The notes: generated by a model from the letters alone, not told the origin. Positions 1-7,503 are shown, counted from the stretch's first letter. The stretch: 18,941 nucleotides of DNA from JBBQDZ01 sp038320185 (GCA_038320185.1 JBBQDZ010000025.1:1-18941), one strand, 5' to 3'. Made by a program: numbers and translations.

Positions 1-945
1 GTGCGCGCGCAGCTGCTCGACGGCTCCGCGAATGGCGTTCTCGACACCGTTCGACAGCTCGGGTTCCTCCAGCTCGACCCGATCGCAACGGTCGCGCGGC
101 CGCAGCACCTTATGCTCTGGAGCCGTCTCGGCACCTTCGACACCGCGGAGCTCGACCGGCTGCTCTGGGTGGAGCGGAAGCTCTTCGAGTGGGACGCCTT
201 CATCTGGCCCATCGAGGCGCTGCCGCTCATCCGTGCGCGGATGCGGTACAGCCGACGAGCGACCCGGTACAGCTGGGAGCGGCGCAGCCGGGAGTTCCTC
301 GCGCAGAACCCGAGCTTCCGCCACTCCGTCCTGCGCGAGCTCGAGCGGCGTGGGCCGCTGCTGGCGCGCGAGCTCGAGGACCGCTCGATCCAGGGGCGGC
401 GCGATCACCGCTGGTTCGGCAACCGCCATGTCGCCCAGATGCTGGAGATCCTCCACGTCCGCGGCGAGGTGGCGATCGTCGGCCGCCGCAACGGCCAGCG
501 CGTGTGGGACCTCGCTGAGCGCTGGTACCCCGAGACCGAGGTCGTACCGCTGCGCGAGGCGTGGCGGCAGCTTGCGGAGCAGCGGTTTAGATCGCTCGGC
601 GTGCGTCTCGAGCAGGGCGAATGGCGCGCACACCCCGAGGTGAGCGACGAGCCCGTCGGCGACCGCGTCACGCTGCTGTCTCCGTTCGACAGGCTCGTCC
701 ACGATCGGGATCGCGCCGAGGCGCTATTCGACTTTCGCTACCGGCTCGAGATGTACGTGCCGCGGCCCAAACGTGAGTACGGTTACTACGTCCTGCCGAT
801 CCTCGTCGGCGACCGGCTCGTCGGTCGCGTCGAGCCGCGTTTCGACCGCAAGACGCGGACTCTCGACGTCGTCGGCGCCTGGGGCGACACGTCGCGACTC
901 GATGAGGCCCTCCCTGGCCTCGGGGCGTTTCTCGGCACGGTCTGA
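1..945 (+). CDS. YcaQ/AlkZ-family winged-helix DNA glycosylase, 5'-partial
   Basis: The 314 visible residues match the winged-helix family of interstrand-crosslink DNA glycosylases (E. coli YcaQ/AlkX, Streptomyces AlkZ; formerly DUF1006). These enzymes remove bulky or crosslinked alkylated bases. The diagnostic Q-hydrophobic-D motif is seen as QLD at residues 24-26; in characterised members this Gln/Asp pair is catalytic. Other family-like segments are a VARPQHLMLWSRLG stretch just after it and a basic region near the C-terminus (PRPKREYGYY) ending in a small beta domain. The frame is open from base 1, and family members usually carry roughly 15 more residues before this point, so the true start is probably upstream of the window and the GTG at base 1 is incidental. 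It ends with TGA at 943-945, 79 bp before the formate dehydrogenase. The family assignment is confident; the natural substrate cannot be read from sequence. Confidence 0.85.
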   Translation: MRAQLLDGSANGVLDTVRQLGFLQLDPIATVARPQHLMLWSRLGTFDTAELDRLLWVERKLFEWDAFIWPIEALPLIRARMRYSRRATRYSWERRSREFLAQNPSFRHSVLRELERRGPLLARELEDRSIQGRRDHRWFGNRHVAQMLEILHVRGEVAIVGRRNGQRVWDLAERWYPETEVVPLREAWRQLAEQRFRSLGVRLEQGEWRAHPEVSDEPVGDRVTLLSPFDRLVHDRDRAEALFDFRYRLEMYVPRPKREYGYYVLPILVGDRLVGRVEPRFDRKTRTLDVVGAWGDTSRLDEALPGLGAFLGTV

Positions 946-1024
946 GCGGAGGCCGCTTTACGCACGCCGGCCCCGACAGGAAAGATGCGTCGACACTCAC
1001 ATCCCGACGAAAGGGCAGGAGCCG

Positions 1025-2227
1025 ATGGCGAACATCCTCTGCGTGCTCTACGACGATCCGGTCGACGGCTATCCGTCGAAGTACGCGCGCGACGACGTCC
1101 CGACGATCGAGCGCTATTACGACGGCCAAAGCACCCCCACGCCCGAGGCGATCGATTTCACTCCGGGAGAGCTTCTCGGAAGCGTGTCGGGCGAGCTCGG
1201 GCTGCGGCGCTTCCTCGAGGAGCGGGGGCACCGGCTGATCGTCACCTCCGACAAGGACGGTGCCGACTCGGTGTTCGAGCGTGAGCTCCCCGAGGCGGAG
1301 GTCGTGATCTCGCAGCCGTTCTGGCCCGCCTACCTGACGGCGGACCGGATCGCGCGGGCGCCGAAGCTGAAGCTGGCGCTTACGGCGGGGATCGGCTCGG
1401 ATCACGTCGACCTCCAGGCGGCGATCGAGCGAGGGATCACGGTCGCCGAGCTCACCTACTCGAACAGCATCAGCGTGGCCGAGCACGTGGTGATGATGAT
1501 CCTGTCGCTCGTCCGGAACTACATCCCCTCGCATCGCGTTGTAGTCGAGGGTGGGTGGAACATCGCCGACTGCGTCGAGCGCTCCTACGACCTCGAGGGA
1601 ATGCAGGTCGGGACGGTCGCCGCAGGTCGGATCGGGTCGGCCGTGCTCCGCCGGCTCAAGCCCTTCGAGGTCGGACTCCACTACACCGACCGCCATCGGC
1701 TGCCGGCGGAGGTCGAGAGCGAGCTGGGCCTGACGTTCCATCCCGACGCAGAGTCCCTGGTGCGCGTCTGCGATGTCGTCACGATCAACGCGCCCCTGCA
1801 CCCCGAGACCGAGCACCTCTTCGACGACGCTCTGATCGCGAAGATGAAGCGCGGCGCCTACCTCGTCAACACCGCACGGGGGAAGATCTGCGACCGCGAT
1901 GCGGTTGCACGCGCGTGCGAGAGCGGGCAGCTCGCGGGGTACGCGGGCGACGTCTGGTTCCCCCAGCCCGCCCCGGAGGATCATCCCTGGCGGACGATGC
2001 CTCACCACGGCATGACACCCCACATCTCCGGCTCGAGCCTCTCGGCCCAGGCCCGCTACGCCGCCGGCACACGCGAGGTCCTCGAGTGCTGGTTCGATGG
2101 CCGCCCGATCCGCGAGGAGTACCTGATCGTCGACGGAGGCAAGCTCGCAGGCGCAGGCGCCCATTCCTACAGCGAGGGAGACGCGACCGGCGGGTCGGAG
2201 GAGGCGGCGCGTTTCAGGGCCCGCTGA
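1025..2227 (+). CDS. fdh: NAD-dependent formate dehydrogenase (EC 1.17.1.9)
   Basis: This 400-aa protein is a soluble, cofactor-simple formate dehydrogenase of the D-2-hydroxyacid dehydrogenase superfamily. It oxidises formate to CO2 while reducing NAD+ in the cytoplasm and uses no metal. Its length equals that of the classical Pseudomonas/Moraxella enzymes and the key residues line up with an offset of +1: Asn147, Arg285, Gln314 and His333 (PseFDH Asn146, Arg284, Gln313, His332). The Rossmann loop is AAGRIG (199-204), with Asp222 favouring NAD over NADP. PFWPAYLT (98-105), NSISVAEHVVMM and the C-terminal GAHSYSEGDATGGSEEA stretch are family signatures. The ATG at 1025 is chosen because the family N-terminus (MANILCVLYDDPVDGYP) begins there and an AGGAG lies just upstream; the open frame extends further back only as overlap with the previous gene. 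It leads a probable four-gene operon and the next gene begins 4 bp after its stop. Confidence 0.96.
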   Translation: MANILCVLYDDPVDGYPSKYARDDVPTIERYYDGQSTPTPEAIDFTPGELLGSVSGELGLRRFLEERGHRLIVTSDKDGADSVFERELPEAEVVISQPFWPAYLTADRIARAPKLKLALTAGIGSDHVDLQAAIERGITVAELTYSNSISVAEHVVMMILSLVRNYIPSHRVVVEGGWNIADCVERSYDLEGMQVGTVAAGRIGSAVLRRLKPFEVGLHYTDRHRLPAEVESELGLTFHPDAESLVRVCDVVTINAPLHPETEHLFDDALIAKMKRGAYLVNTARGKICDRDAVARACESGQLAGYAGDVWFPQPAPEDHPWRTMPHHGMTPHISGSSLSAQARYAAGTREVLECWFDGRPIREEYLIVDGGKLAGAGAHSYSEGDATGGSEEAARFRAR

Positions 2228-2231
2228 GACG

Positions 2232-2867
2232 GTGAGCGCGCTGGCCCACGAGAAGCTGCCTGAGCTCGTCGAGGATCGCGTCACGGTGGGCGGCCGCGAG
2301 CTCCTGCTTCGGCGGCCTCCGGATCCCGTGGCGCTCCTCGACGAGGAGGCATTCGAGCACGAGGAGTTCATGCCCTACTGGGCGGAGCTCTGGCCGAGCT
2401 CGATCGCCCTCGCGGAGGTGCTCGCAAGGTCCCGGCTGGAGGGCGCCCGCGTGCTCGAGCTCGGATGCGGCCTGGGAGTGCCAAGCATCGTGGCCGCGCT
2501 CGAGGGTGCCGAGGTGCTCGCAACGGACTGGTCGAGGGACGCGGTTGTCGCCACGGCGCGCAACGCGGCGCTCAACGGCGTCGTCCTGCAGGCGGAGGCC
2601 GTGCGCTGGGATGACTTCGACTTCTTCGAGAGCCGCGGCCCGTGGGACTTCGTGATCGGCTCCGATCTCCTCTACGAGCGCAGGAACGGGCCGCTGCTGC
2701 TCGACCTCCTGCCGAGGCTCGTCGAGGCGGGGGAGGTGCTGCTGGCGGAGCCCGGCCGTCCCGCTGCCGCGGCGTTCTTCGAGGCTGCCGGCTCGAGCTG
2801 GTCGATCGTGCCTCTAGCGGAGAGGGTCTACCGCCTCCGCCGGTTGGCCGGCACCGCGCCCGGGTAG
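2232..2867 (+). CDS. Class I SAM-dependent methyltransferase, METTL/Nnt1-like
   Basis: This 211-aa protein has a Rossmann methyltransferase fold. SAM-binding motif I is VLELGCGLG (residues 74-82), with the acidic end of beta-2 at Asp99 (ATDW). A YWAELWPSS segment (49-57) before motif I and a later DFVIGSDLLYE stretch are typical of the methyltransferase-16 (METTL21/23, Nnt1) group, whose characterised members methylate lysines on proteins. The substrate here is unknown. The GTG start lies 4 bp after the formate dehydrogenase stop, which implies co-transcription; whether it acts on that enzyme or anything related to formate is not shown. The next gene starts 9 bp after its stop. Confidence 0.83.
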   Translation: MSALAHEKLPELVEDRVTVGGRELLLRRPPDPVALLDEEAFEHEEFMPYWAELWPSSIALAEVLARSRLEGARVLELGCGLGVPSIVAALEGAEVLATDWSRDAVVATARNAALNGVVLQAEAVRWDDFDFFESRGPWDFVIGSDLLYERRNGPLLLDLLPRLVEAGEVLLAEPGRPAAAAFFEAAGSSWSIVPLAERVYRLRRLAGTAPG

Positions 2868-2876
2868 CCTCGGGCC

Positions 2877-3320
2877 ATGCGGATCGAGGGCACGCGCGAG
2901 CTGGCGGCTCCGCGGGAGACGGTCTTCGCGGCACTCGTCGACCCGGAACTCGTCGCCGAGTCGCTCTCGGCTGTCGAAAGCGTCGCCGTCCGCGACGCCG
3001 ACCACTGGACCGCAAGTGTCAAGCTCCCGATCGCGCCGCGTCTGACGCTCTCGTTCGAGCTCCGCGAGCGCCGCCCGCCCGAGCACGCGCGCCTGCGAGG
3101 GCAAGGCCGAAACCTCGGCTCGAGCATCACGATGGACACCTCCTTCGACCTGGTGGACGCAGGCGGCGGCACGCGGATGCACTACGTCGCCGAGCTGACG
3201 CTCGGCGGGCTCCTCGGCCGCCTGGGCGATCACGCCCTGCGCCCGATCGCCGAGCGTCAGCTCGAGCGGATGTTGACGGCCGTCGAGCGGCGCGTGACGG
3301 ACGCGTCCGCGGCCGCGTAG
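2877..3320 (+). CDS. CoxG-like SRPBCC-domain protein
   Basis: This 147-aa single-domain protein begins with the typical SRPBCC/CoxG pattern: a short first strand, then APRETVFAALVDPELVAE, where the helix grips the ligand pocket. It continues through alternating strands to a long C-terminal helix (residues about 118-143). CoxG proteins help recruit aerobic CO dehydrogenase to membranes and have been linked to carrying menaquinone in some actinobacteria. The wider fold is, however, a general hydrophobic-ligand binder. No coxM, coxS or coxL genes are in the window, so a CO dehydrogenase role cannot be claimed. It sits 9 bp after the methyltransferase and 16 bp before the aminotransferase, consistent with one transcript. 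Confidence 0.72.
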   Translation: MRIEGTRELAAPRETVFAALVDPELVAESLSAVESVAVRDADHWTASVKLPIAPRLTLSFELRERRPPEHARLRGQGRNLGSSITMDTSFDLVDAGGGTRMHYVAELTLGGLLGRLGDHALRPIAERQLERMLTAVERRVTDASAAA

Positions 3321-3336
3321 AAAGTACGCTCAGGCA

Positions 3337-4731
3337 ATGCCGGGGGCGTGGTTGCGCGAGCTCATCGACGCCCGTGCCGGCGAGGAGTTCGAGCTCCACG
3401 CTCGCCTCGTCAACCCGCAGTTCGTCCGCCTCCTGCGCACCATCGGCTTCGATCGCCGCTGGGCGCGCGGCGAGGGCGCCTACCTCTACGACGCGGACGG
3501 AAACCGCTTCCTCGACCTGCTCGGCGGCTTCGGGATGTACAACGTCGGCCGCAACAATCCTCGGGTGCGCGATGCGCTCGTCGAGGCTCTCGGTCTGGAC
3601 ACGCCGGGCCGGGTGGCCCTCGGCGTCACTCAGCTCGCCGGGCTGCTCGCCGAGGAGTTGCTCGCGGTCGCTCCGCGAAGCGTCTCACGCGCGCTCTTCA
3701 CGAGCTCGGGCGCGGAGGCCGTCGAGTCGGCGATCAAGCTCGGCCGCGTCGCCGCCGGCCGCACCCGCGTGGTCTCCGTCGAGCACGGCTTCCACGGGCT
3801 GACCCTAGGCGCCCTGTCCGCAAACGGCGGTGCCGCCTTCACGGGGCGCTTCCGGCCGCTGCTGCCGGGGTTCGCTTCGGTGACGTTCAACGATCTCGCC
3901 GCACTCGAAACGGAGCTTCGTCGCGAGGACGTCGCCCTCTTCATCGTTGAGCCCGTGGTCGGGCACGGCGTGCTGCTCCCCGACCCCGACTACCTGCGCG
4001 GAGCCCAGGCGCTCTGCCGCAGGTACGGAACTCTCTTCTGCGTCGACGAGGTGGCAGTCGGCTTCGGGCGGACCGGTCGCATGTTCGCGCTCGAGCACTG
4101 GGGGCTCGAGCCCGATCTGTTGACGGTCGCGAAGTCCCTCTCCGGGGGGTACGTCCCGGTCGGCGCCTGCCTGATGAGCACCGCTGTCTACGAGGCGGTC
4201 TTCGACTCGATGGAGCATGCGCTCAGCCACGGCTCGACCTTCGCGCCGAACGACCTGGCCATGGTCGCGGGTCTCGCCACCCTGCGCGAGCTTCGCGAGC
4301 AGCGCCTCGTGGAGCACGCCGCCCGGCTCGGCGACTACCTGCTCGAGCGCACGCGCCCGCTCGTCGAGCGCCACGCCGTCGTGGCGGACGTGCGCGGGCT
4401 CGGGCTCACGTGGGCGATCGAGTTCGCCGAGCCCGCAGGCCGCGGGCGGGCTTCGTGGAGGCTCGCGGAGCGGGCGCGGCCTGGACTCTTCTCACAGCTC
4501 GTCGTGGTGCCGCTGTTCTGCGACCACCGCGTGCTGATCCAGGTCGCGGGACACGACATGAACGTCGTGCGAGCGATGCCCCCGCTCGTGCTCTCGGAGA
4601 GGGACGTGGACGAGTTCGCGGAGGTGCTCGACGCGGTGCTCACGGGTGCGAGCCGCCTGCCGAGGGCGATGCTGGGCTTCGCGCTGCGGGCGGCCCGGGC
4701 CTCTCGCCCACCGGCCGGGGCGAGGGGCTAA
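3337..4731 (+). CDS. Class III PLP-dependent aminotransferase
   Basis: This 464-aa fold-type I enzyme belongs to the aspartate aminotransferase family class III group (acetylornithine, 4-aminobutyrate, diamine and omega-amino acid aminotransferases). Visible landmarks are the phosphate-cup SSGAEA (123-128), GFHG (151-154), the Asp237 that pairs with the pyridine nitrogen, and the Schiff-base Lys266 in DLLTVAKSLSGGYVPVG. The usual DEVQTGFGRTG motif reads DEVAVGFGRTG, so the Gln and Thr are replaced by Ala and Val. The N-terminal 45 residues and a basic C-terminal tail after about residue 440 exceed the core fold. The substrate cannot be assigned. It is the last gene of the formate dehydrogenase set; its final 4 bp overlap the converging minus-strand gene. 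Confidence 0.85.
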   Translation: MPGAWLRELIDARAGEEFELHARLVNPQFVRLLRTIGFDRRWARGEGAYLYDADGNRFLDLLGGFGMYNVGRNNPRVRDALVEALGLDTPGRVALGVTQLAGLLAEELLAVAPRSVSRALFTSSGAEAVESAIKLGRVAAGRTRVVSVEHGFHGLTLGALSANGGAAFTGRFRPLLPGFASVTFNDLAALETELRREDVALFIVEPVVGHGVLLPDPDYLRGAQALCRRYGTLFCVDEVAVGFGRTGRMFALEHWGLEPDLLTVAKSLSGGYVPVGACLMSTAVYEAVFDSMEHALSHGSTFAPNDLAMVAGLATLRELREQRLVEHAARLGDYLLERTRPLVERHAVVADVRGLGLTWAIEFAEPAGRGRASWRLAERARPGLFSQLVVVPLFCDHRVLIQVAGHDMNVVRAMPPLVLSERDVDEFAEVLDAVLTGASRLPRAMLGFALRAARASRPPAGARG

Positions 4732-5078
4732 CCGACCTCGACGTGCCGGTCGGCGACGCAGGCGTCGACCCAGCGGATCGCCTCCTCGACCAGCCGCGCC
4801 GAGAGTGCCTCGTGCGCCGCCACCTCCCCGGGAACGTGATCCCGGTCGAGCTCGATCCGGACCTGGTGCAGCGCGACCTCGGTGTCCGGGCTCACCTCGC
4901 GCCGCTCCTCGGCGACGATCGAGACCTCTCCGACCTCGGGGACGAGCGTTCGCGCGAGCTCGTCGAGCTCGGCGGAGGTCGCGGGCCGGCCGGCGAAGAC
5001 GCCGAAGTTGATCCTCACCTCGAGGGCGGCACTCTCCGGCGGGTCGACGGCGAACGCCACGAGTGCTTCTGTCTTCAT
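4728..5078 (-). CDS. Small conserved-looking protein of unknown function
   Basis: This 116-aa acidic protein does not match a family I can name. It has no signal peptide, membrane segment or cysteine cluster. The pattern suggests a compact alpha/beta fold: strand (LEVRINFGVFAG), helix (SAELDELARTLV), strand (VSIVAEERREV), strand (ALHQVRIELD), helix (AHEALSARLVEEAIRWVDAC). The ATG at 5078 has AAAGG about 7 nt upstream. It is the last gene downstream of the ABC exporter on the same strand, 30 bp after the permease stop. Its end overlaps the aminotransferase stop by 4 bp in a tail-to-tail arrangement. Codon composition matches its neighbours, which supports a real gene. Confidence 0.62.
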   Translation of the reverse strand: MKTEALVAFAVDPPESAALEVRINFGVFAGRPATSAELDELARTLVPEVGEVSIVAEERREVSPDTEVALHQVRIELDRDHVPGEVAAHEALSARLVEEAIRWVDACVADRHVEVG

Positions 5079-5108
5079 CCTGAAACCTTTGCCGATCCCG
5101 GACGAAAG

Positions 5109-5858
5109 CTAACCCTCGCGCGGCTCCCAGCGGAAGCCGCGGACGGCCGCGATCACGCCGGCCAGGCCCCAGGCGGCGACGACCGCGACGGAGCCGGGGC
5201 GCGTCCAGATCTCGTGGCCGCGGAGCGTAATGTCGCGCAGGAGCCGGATGAAGTAGGTGAGCGGCAGGACGTCGGCGATCACGCGCAGGAACCTCGGAAA
5301 CGAGTGGGGCGAGAAGAAGGAGCCGGAGATGAAGGCCATCGGCAGGTAGACGGCGTTGACGGCCGCGGAGGAGCCTTCGGCTGTGCGGATCGCCGCCGTC
5401 AGGCCCATGCCCATGCCGGCGAAGGCGAGCGCGCCGAGCAGGAGTGCGAGCACGAGTGAGAAGAGGTGGTGCGGCACGGCGATGTGGAAGAGCAGCCGGC
5501 CGAGGACGATCAGTGTCACCGCCTCGATCGCGTAGACGACGAGCGTCGAGGCAAGCAGGGAGACGATGTAGAGCCAGGGCGGGAGAGGCGTGCCGCGGAC
5601 GCGCTTGAGGACGCCGTTCTCGCGGTCGACGACGACGCCGATCGCGAGCCCGGCAAACGCAGTCGCAACGACGCCGTAGCCGAGCATGCCCGCGAGGAGG
5701 TAACGCGACCCCTTCACGCCTTCGATCCGGTCGCCTCCGTAGACCGACGCGAGGAGGACGAAGAAGAGGAGCGGCAGCATGAACGTGAAGAACGCCGACT
5801 CCCGACTCCGCCAGTAGAGGAGCTGCTCAGCGCGGAACTGGTGGAGGAACAACCGCAT
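5109..5858 (-). CDS. ABC-2 type exporter permease
   Basis: This 249-aa membrane protein has about six predicted transmembrane segments, beginning near residues 23-40 (FFTFMLPLLFFVLLASV). The layout is that of ABC-2 export permeases such as DrrB: a cytoplasmic N-terminal amphipathic stretch, a VVDRENGVLKRVRGTPLPPW coupling region after the third segment, and an FISGSFFSPHSFPRFLR loop before the last pair. It would pair with the adjacent ATPase to move a lipophilic compound or drug outward. The ATG at 5858 is preferred over the TTG one codon earlier: it overlaps the ATPase stop as TGATG and has a good AGGAGG 5 nt upstream. The substrate is unknown. Confidence 0.88.
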   Translation of the reverse strand: MRLFLHQFRAEQLLYWRSRESAFFTFMLPLLFFVLLASVYGGDRIEGVKGSRYLLAGMLGYGVVATAFAGLAIGVVVDRENGVLKRVRGTPLPPWLYIVSLLASTLVVYAIEAVTLIVLGRLLFHIAVPHHLFSLVLALLLGALAFAGMGMGLTAAIRTAEGSSAAVNAVYLPMAFISGSFFSPHSFPRFLRVIADVLPLTYFIRLLRDITLRGHEIWTRPGSVAVVAAWGLAGVIAAVRGFRWEPREG

Positions 5859-6706
5859 CAACCCTCCTCGCGAGTGAGGGAGAGGTAGATCTCCTCGAGC
5901 GTCGGGCGTCGTACCTCGAGTCGCTCGAGCTCGCGGCCCTCGGCGAGCGCTGCGGCCGTCAGCTCGTGGAGCACTCGCGTCGGCTCGTCGGTCTCCACGA
6001 CCACTTCCTCACCGTCGCGCCGGTACCTGATCTCGGTTGCCGGTGCGGAACCTGTGAGCTCGGCGGGCGTCCCGAGGGCGACGATGCGGCCGTCTCGCAG
6101 GACGGCGACGCGATCGGAGAGCTGCTCGGCCTCGTCGAGGTAGTGGGTGGTCAGGAGGATCGTCTTTCCGAGTGAGCGCAGCGACCGGATCGTCTCCCAG
6201 GCGGCGCGTCGAGCAGCCGGATCGAAGCCTGTCGTCGGCTCGTCGAGGAACAGGAGCTCGGGATCGCCGACGAGGGCCAGGCCGAGGTCGAGGCGGCGCT
6301 TCTGTCCGCCGGAGAGCGTCCGCACTCGCGCCTTGCGCTTCTCCTCGAGCCCGACGATGCGGACGACCTCGTCCACGTCTCGGGAATGGCGGTAGTAGCC
6401 CGCGAAGAGGCGCAGGCTCTCGACCACCGTGAGGGTGGCGTACATGGCCGAGGACTGGAGAACGACCCCGATCCGCTCGCGCCAGGCGCTGCCGGCGCGC
6501 TCCGGATCCTCGCCGAGGACGACGACCTCGCCCGCGTCACGTCGGCGGTAGCCCTCGAGGATCTCGACTGCGGTCGTCTTGCCGGCGCCGTTCGGTCCGA
6601 GAAGCCCGAAGACCTCGCCGCTCTCGATCTCGAAGTCGATGCCGCGCAGGGCCTCCTGCTGCCCGTAGGACTTCTGGACTCCAGAGACTTCGACGACGGC
6701 GGCCAT
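5858..6706 (-). CDS. ABC exporter ATP-binding protein (DrrA-like)
   Basis: This 282-aa nucleotide-binding subunit carries every ABC motif: Walker A GPNGAGKT (37-44), Q-loop LQSS near 83-86, signature LSGGQ (131-135), Walker B LLFLDE (151-156), D-loop region TTGFDP, and switch His188. The C-terminal about 80 residues form the extra domain common in drug and lipid export ATPases of the DrrA/CcmA type. The start ATG lies one base after a palindrome in the divergent promoter and has no Shine-Dalgarno site, so the message is probably leaderless or nearly so. The stop overlaps the permease start by one base. Regulation by the divergent PadR protein is inferred from the shared promoter. Confidence 0.92.
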   Translation of the reverse strand: MAAVVEVSGVQKSYGQQEALRGIDFEIESGEVFGLLGPNGAGKTTAVEILEGYRRRDAGEVVVLGEDPERAGSAWRERIGVVLQSSAMYATLTVVESLRLFAGYYRHSRDVDEVVRIVGLEEKRKARVRTLSGGQKRRLDLGLALVGDPELLFLDEPTTGFDPAARRAAWETIRSLRSLGKTILLTTHYLDEAEQLSDRVAVLRDGRIVALGTPAELTGSAPATEIRYRRDGEEVVVETDEPTRVLHELTAAALAEGRELERLEVRRPTLEEIYLSLTREEG

Positions 6707-6707
6707 C

Positions 6708-6720
6708 TATCTGGAAGATA
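6708..6720. promoter_or_regulatory. Palindrome, likely PadR operator (exporter side)
   Basis: The sequence TATCTGGAAGATA is a perfect inverted repeat, TATCT-N3-AGATA. It ends one base from the ATPase start codon on the minus strand. A second copy lies 23 bp away, centre to centre (6731-6743), matching at 11 of 13 positions. Position, symmetry and duplication fit binding by the divergent PadR repressor; binding itself is inferred. Confidence 0.66.
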
Positions 6721-6723
6721 CGT

Positions 6724-6730
6724 TATTATG
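6724..6730. promoter_or_regulatory. Overlapping divergent -10 elements
   Basis: The only AT-rich core between the exporter and padR gives TATTAT (6724-6729) as a -10 for padR. Read on the minus strand, 6725-6730 gives CATAAT as a -10 for the exporter. Both would start transcription about 7-12 nt before the respective ATG, which fits the lack of ribosome binding sites. No convincing -35 boxes are seen. The core sits between the two palindromes, so a bound repressor would block both directions. Confidence 0.45.
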
Positions 6731-6743
6731 CATCTGGCAGATA
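6731..6743. promoter_or_regulatory. Palindrome, likely PadR operator (padR side)
   Basis: CATCTGGCAGATA has the inverted repeat ATCT-N3-AGAT. Its last base is the A of the padR start codon at 6743. It is the second copy of the 6708-6720 element. Its overlap with the start codon and the presumed transcription start suggests autorepression. Confidence 0.62.
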
Positions 6744-7354
6744 TGTCAAATCTCAGCCCGACAGCCCGCGTGATCCTCGGCATGCTGCGCCTTGGAGCGA
6801 AGACAGGCTACGAGATCAAGTCCACGGTCGAGCAGACGACGCGATTCTTCTGGGGCGCAAGCTACGGACAGATCTATCCGGAGCTGCGGCGCCTCGAGGC
6901 TGCCGGGCTCGTCAAAGGAGCAGCGGGCGCGAAGATCGGCAGGAAGCGGGTCGCGTACAGCCTGACCCGCGCCGGCGAGCAGGCGCTCCACGAGTGGTTG
7001 ACGAGCAGCCGGCCGCTCGAGTTCGAGTACCGCGACGAGGGGCTGCTCAAGCTCTTCTTCGGGGGTCTTCTCACACCGGAGGAAGTCCTGGCGAACCTCC
7101 GCGCGGCGCGACGGGAGGCCGAGGTGGATCTCGCCTTCTTCCGCTCGGAACTGGAGCCGCGCGCGCAGGCGAGCGCGGAGGAAGACGGGCGTTACCCGTA
7201 CCTCGCTCTGCAGTACGGCATCGCGTTCCTGGAGTTCATGGCACGCTGGTACCGGAATCAGGAGCGCGCGCTCGCGGCGGAGCTGGCCGGCTCGAAGCGC
7301 TCCTCCACCGAGCGAGCGAGCGGGCCGAGCCAGGCCGGGCGAGGCGCACGCTGA
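6743..7354 (+). CDS. PadR-family transcriptional regulator
   Basis: This 203-aa regulator begins MSNLSPTARVILGML, followed by the PadR winged-helix signature TGYEIKS...FFWGASYGQIYPELRRLEAAGLV (about residues 21-57). A Vir/AcrR-like C-terminal helical domain (about 95-185) drives dimerisation in this family. PadR proteins repress drug efflux or stress genes and release DNA on ligand binding. The ATG at 6743 is preferred over the in-frame ATG at 6728, which lies inside the predicted -10 element and would put five non-family residues in front. It is divergent from an ABC-2 exporter, a common arrangement for LmrA/LmrCD-type control. The tail after about residue 185 is charged and probably disordered. 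Confidence 0.88.
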   Translation: MSNLSPTARVILGMLRLGAKTGYEIKSTVEQTTRFFWGASYGQIYPELRRLEAAGLVKGAAGAKIGRKRVAYSLTRAGEQALHEWLTSSRPLEFEYRDEGLLKLFFGGLLTPEEVLANLRAARREAEVDLAFFRSELEPRAQASAEEDGRYPYLALQYGIAFLEFMARWYRNQERALAAELAGSKRSSTERASGPSQAGRGAR

Positions 7355-7400
7355 GGGCGCGCCGCCCCAGGCGCTGTTCACCCTTGGCGCGGGTCCGTGC

Positions 7401-7416
7401 CGGTCACTCGTGACCG
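7401..7416. terminator. Short perfect hairpin between convergent genes
   Basis: CGGTCACTCGTGACCG can fold as a stem with a two- to four-base loop. It lies between the padR stop and the converging SixA-like gene. There is no T-run on either side, so termination is only one possibility; it could equally be a protein binding site. Confidence 0.3.
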
Positions 7417-7420
7417 TAGC

Positions 7421-7494
7421 GGCCATGCCCGGGGGACAGGCCCTCGGACCTGGCGGAACTGGCCATGCCCGGGGGACAGGCCCTCGGACCTGGC
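7421..7494. repeat. Two direct copies of a 34-bp GC-rich repeat
   Basis: Positions 7421-7454 and 7461-7494 are identical over 34 bases with a 40-bp period. Each begins GGCCATGCCCGGGGGACAGG. The six spacer bases differ from the sequence after the second copy. Within each copy CAGG and CCTG can pair loosely. The copies fill the gap between convergent genes, as expected for a REP-like intergenic element or bidirectional terminator. No third copy is visible in the window. Confidence 0.85.
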
Positions 7495-7503
7495 CGAAAC
7501 GGA

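Noticed and set aside
668..2371. 567-codon minus-strand open frame opposite the formate dehydrogenase
   Set aside because: It lies antisense to a gene with all catalytic residues intact. Its product is low-complexity Arg/Ser-rich text typical of GC-driven shadow frames.
2877..3320. Aerobic CO dehydrogenase locus
   Set aside because: Only a CoxG-like SRPBCC protein is present. No molybdenum, FAD or iron-sulphur subunit genes are seen, and the fold has many other uses.
4410..5459. 349-codon plus-strand frame across the aminotransferase end and the ABC permease
   Set aside because: It overlaps three supported genes on other frames and its translation has no fold-like pattern.
6728..6742. Alternative padR start at ATG 6728
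   Set aside because: It lies within the predicted -10 element and adds five residues not typical of PadR proteins.
7421..7494. CRISPR array
   Set aside because: There are only two copies with a 6-bp spacer, no further repeats and no cas genes.
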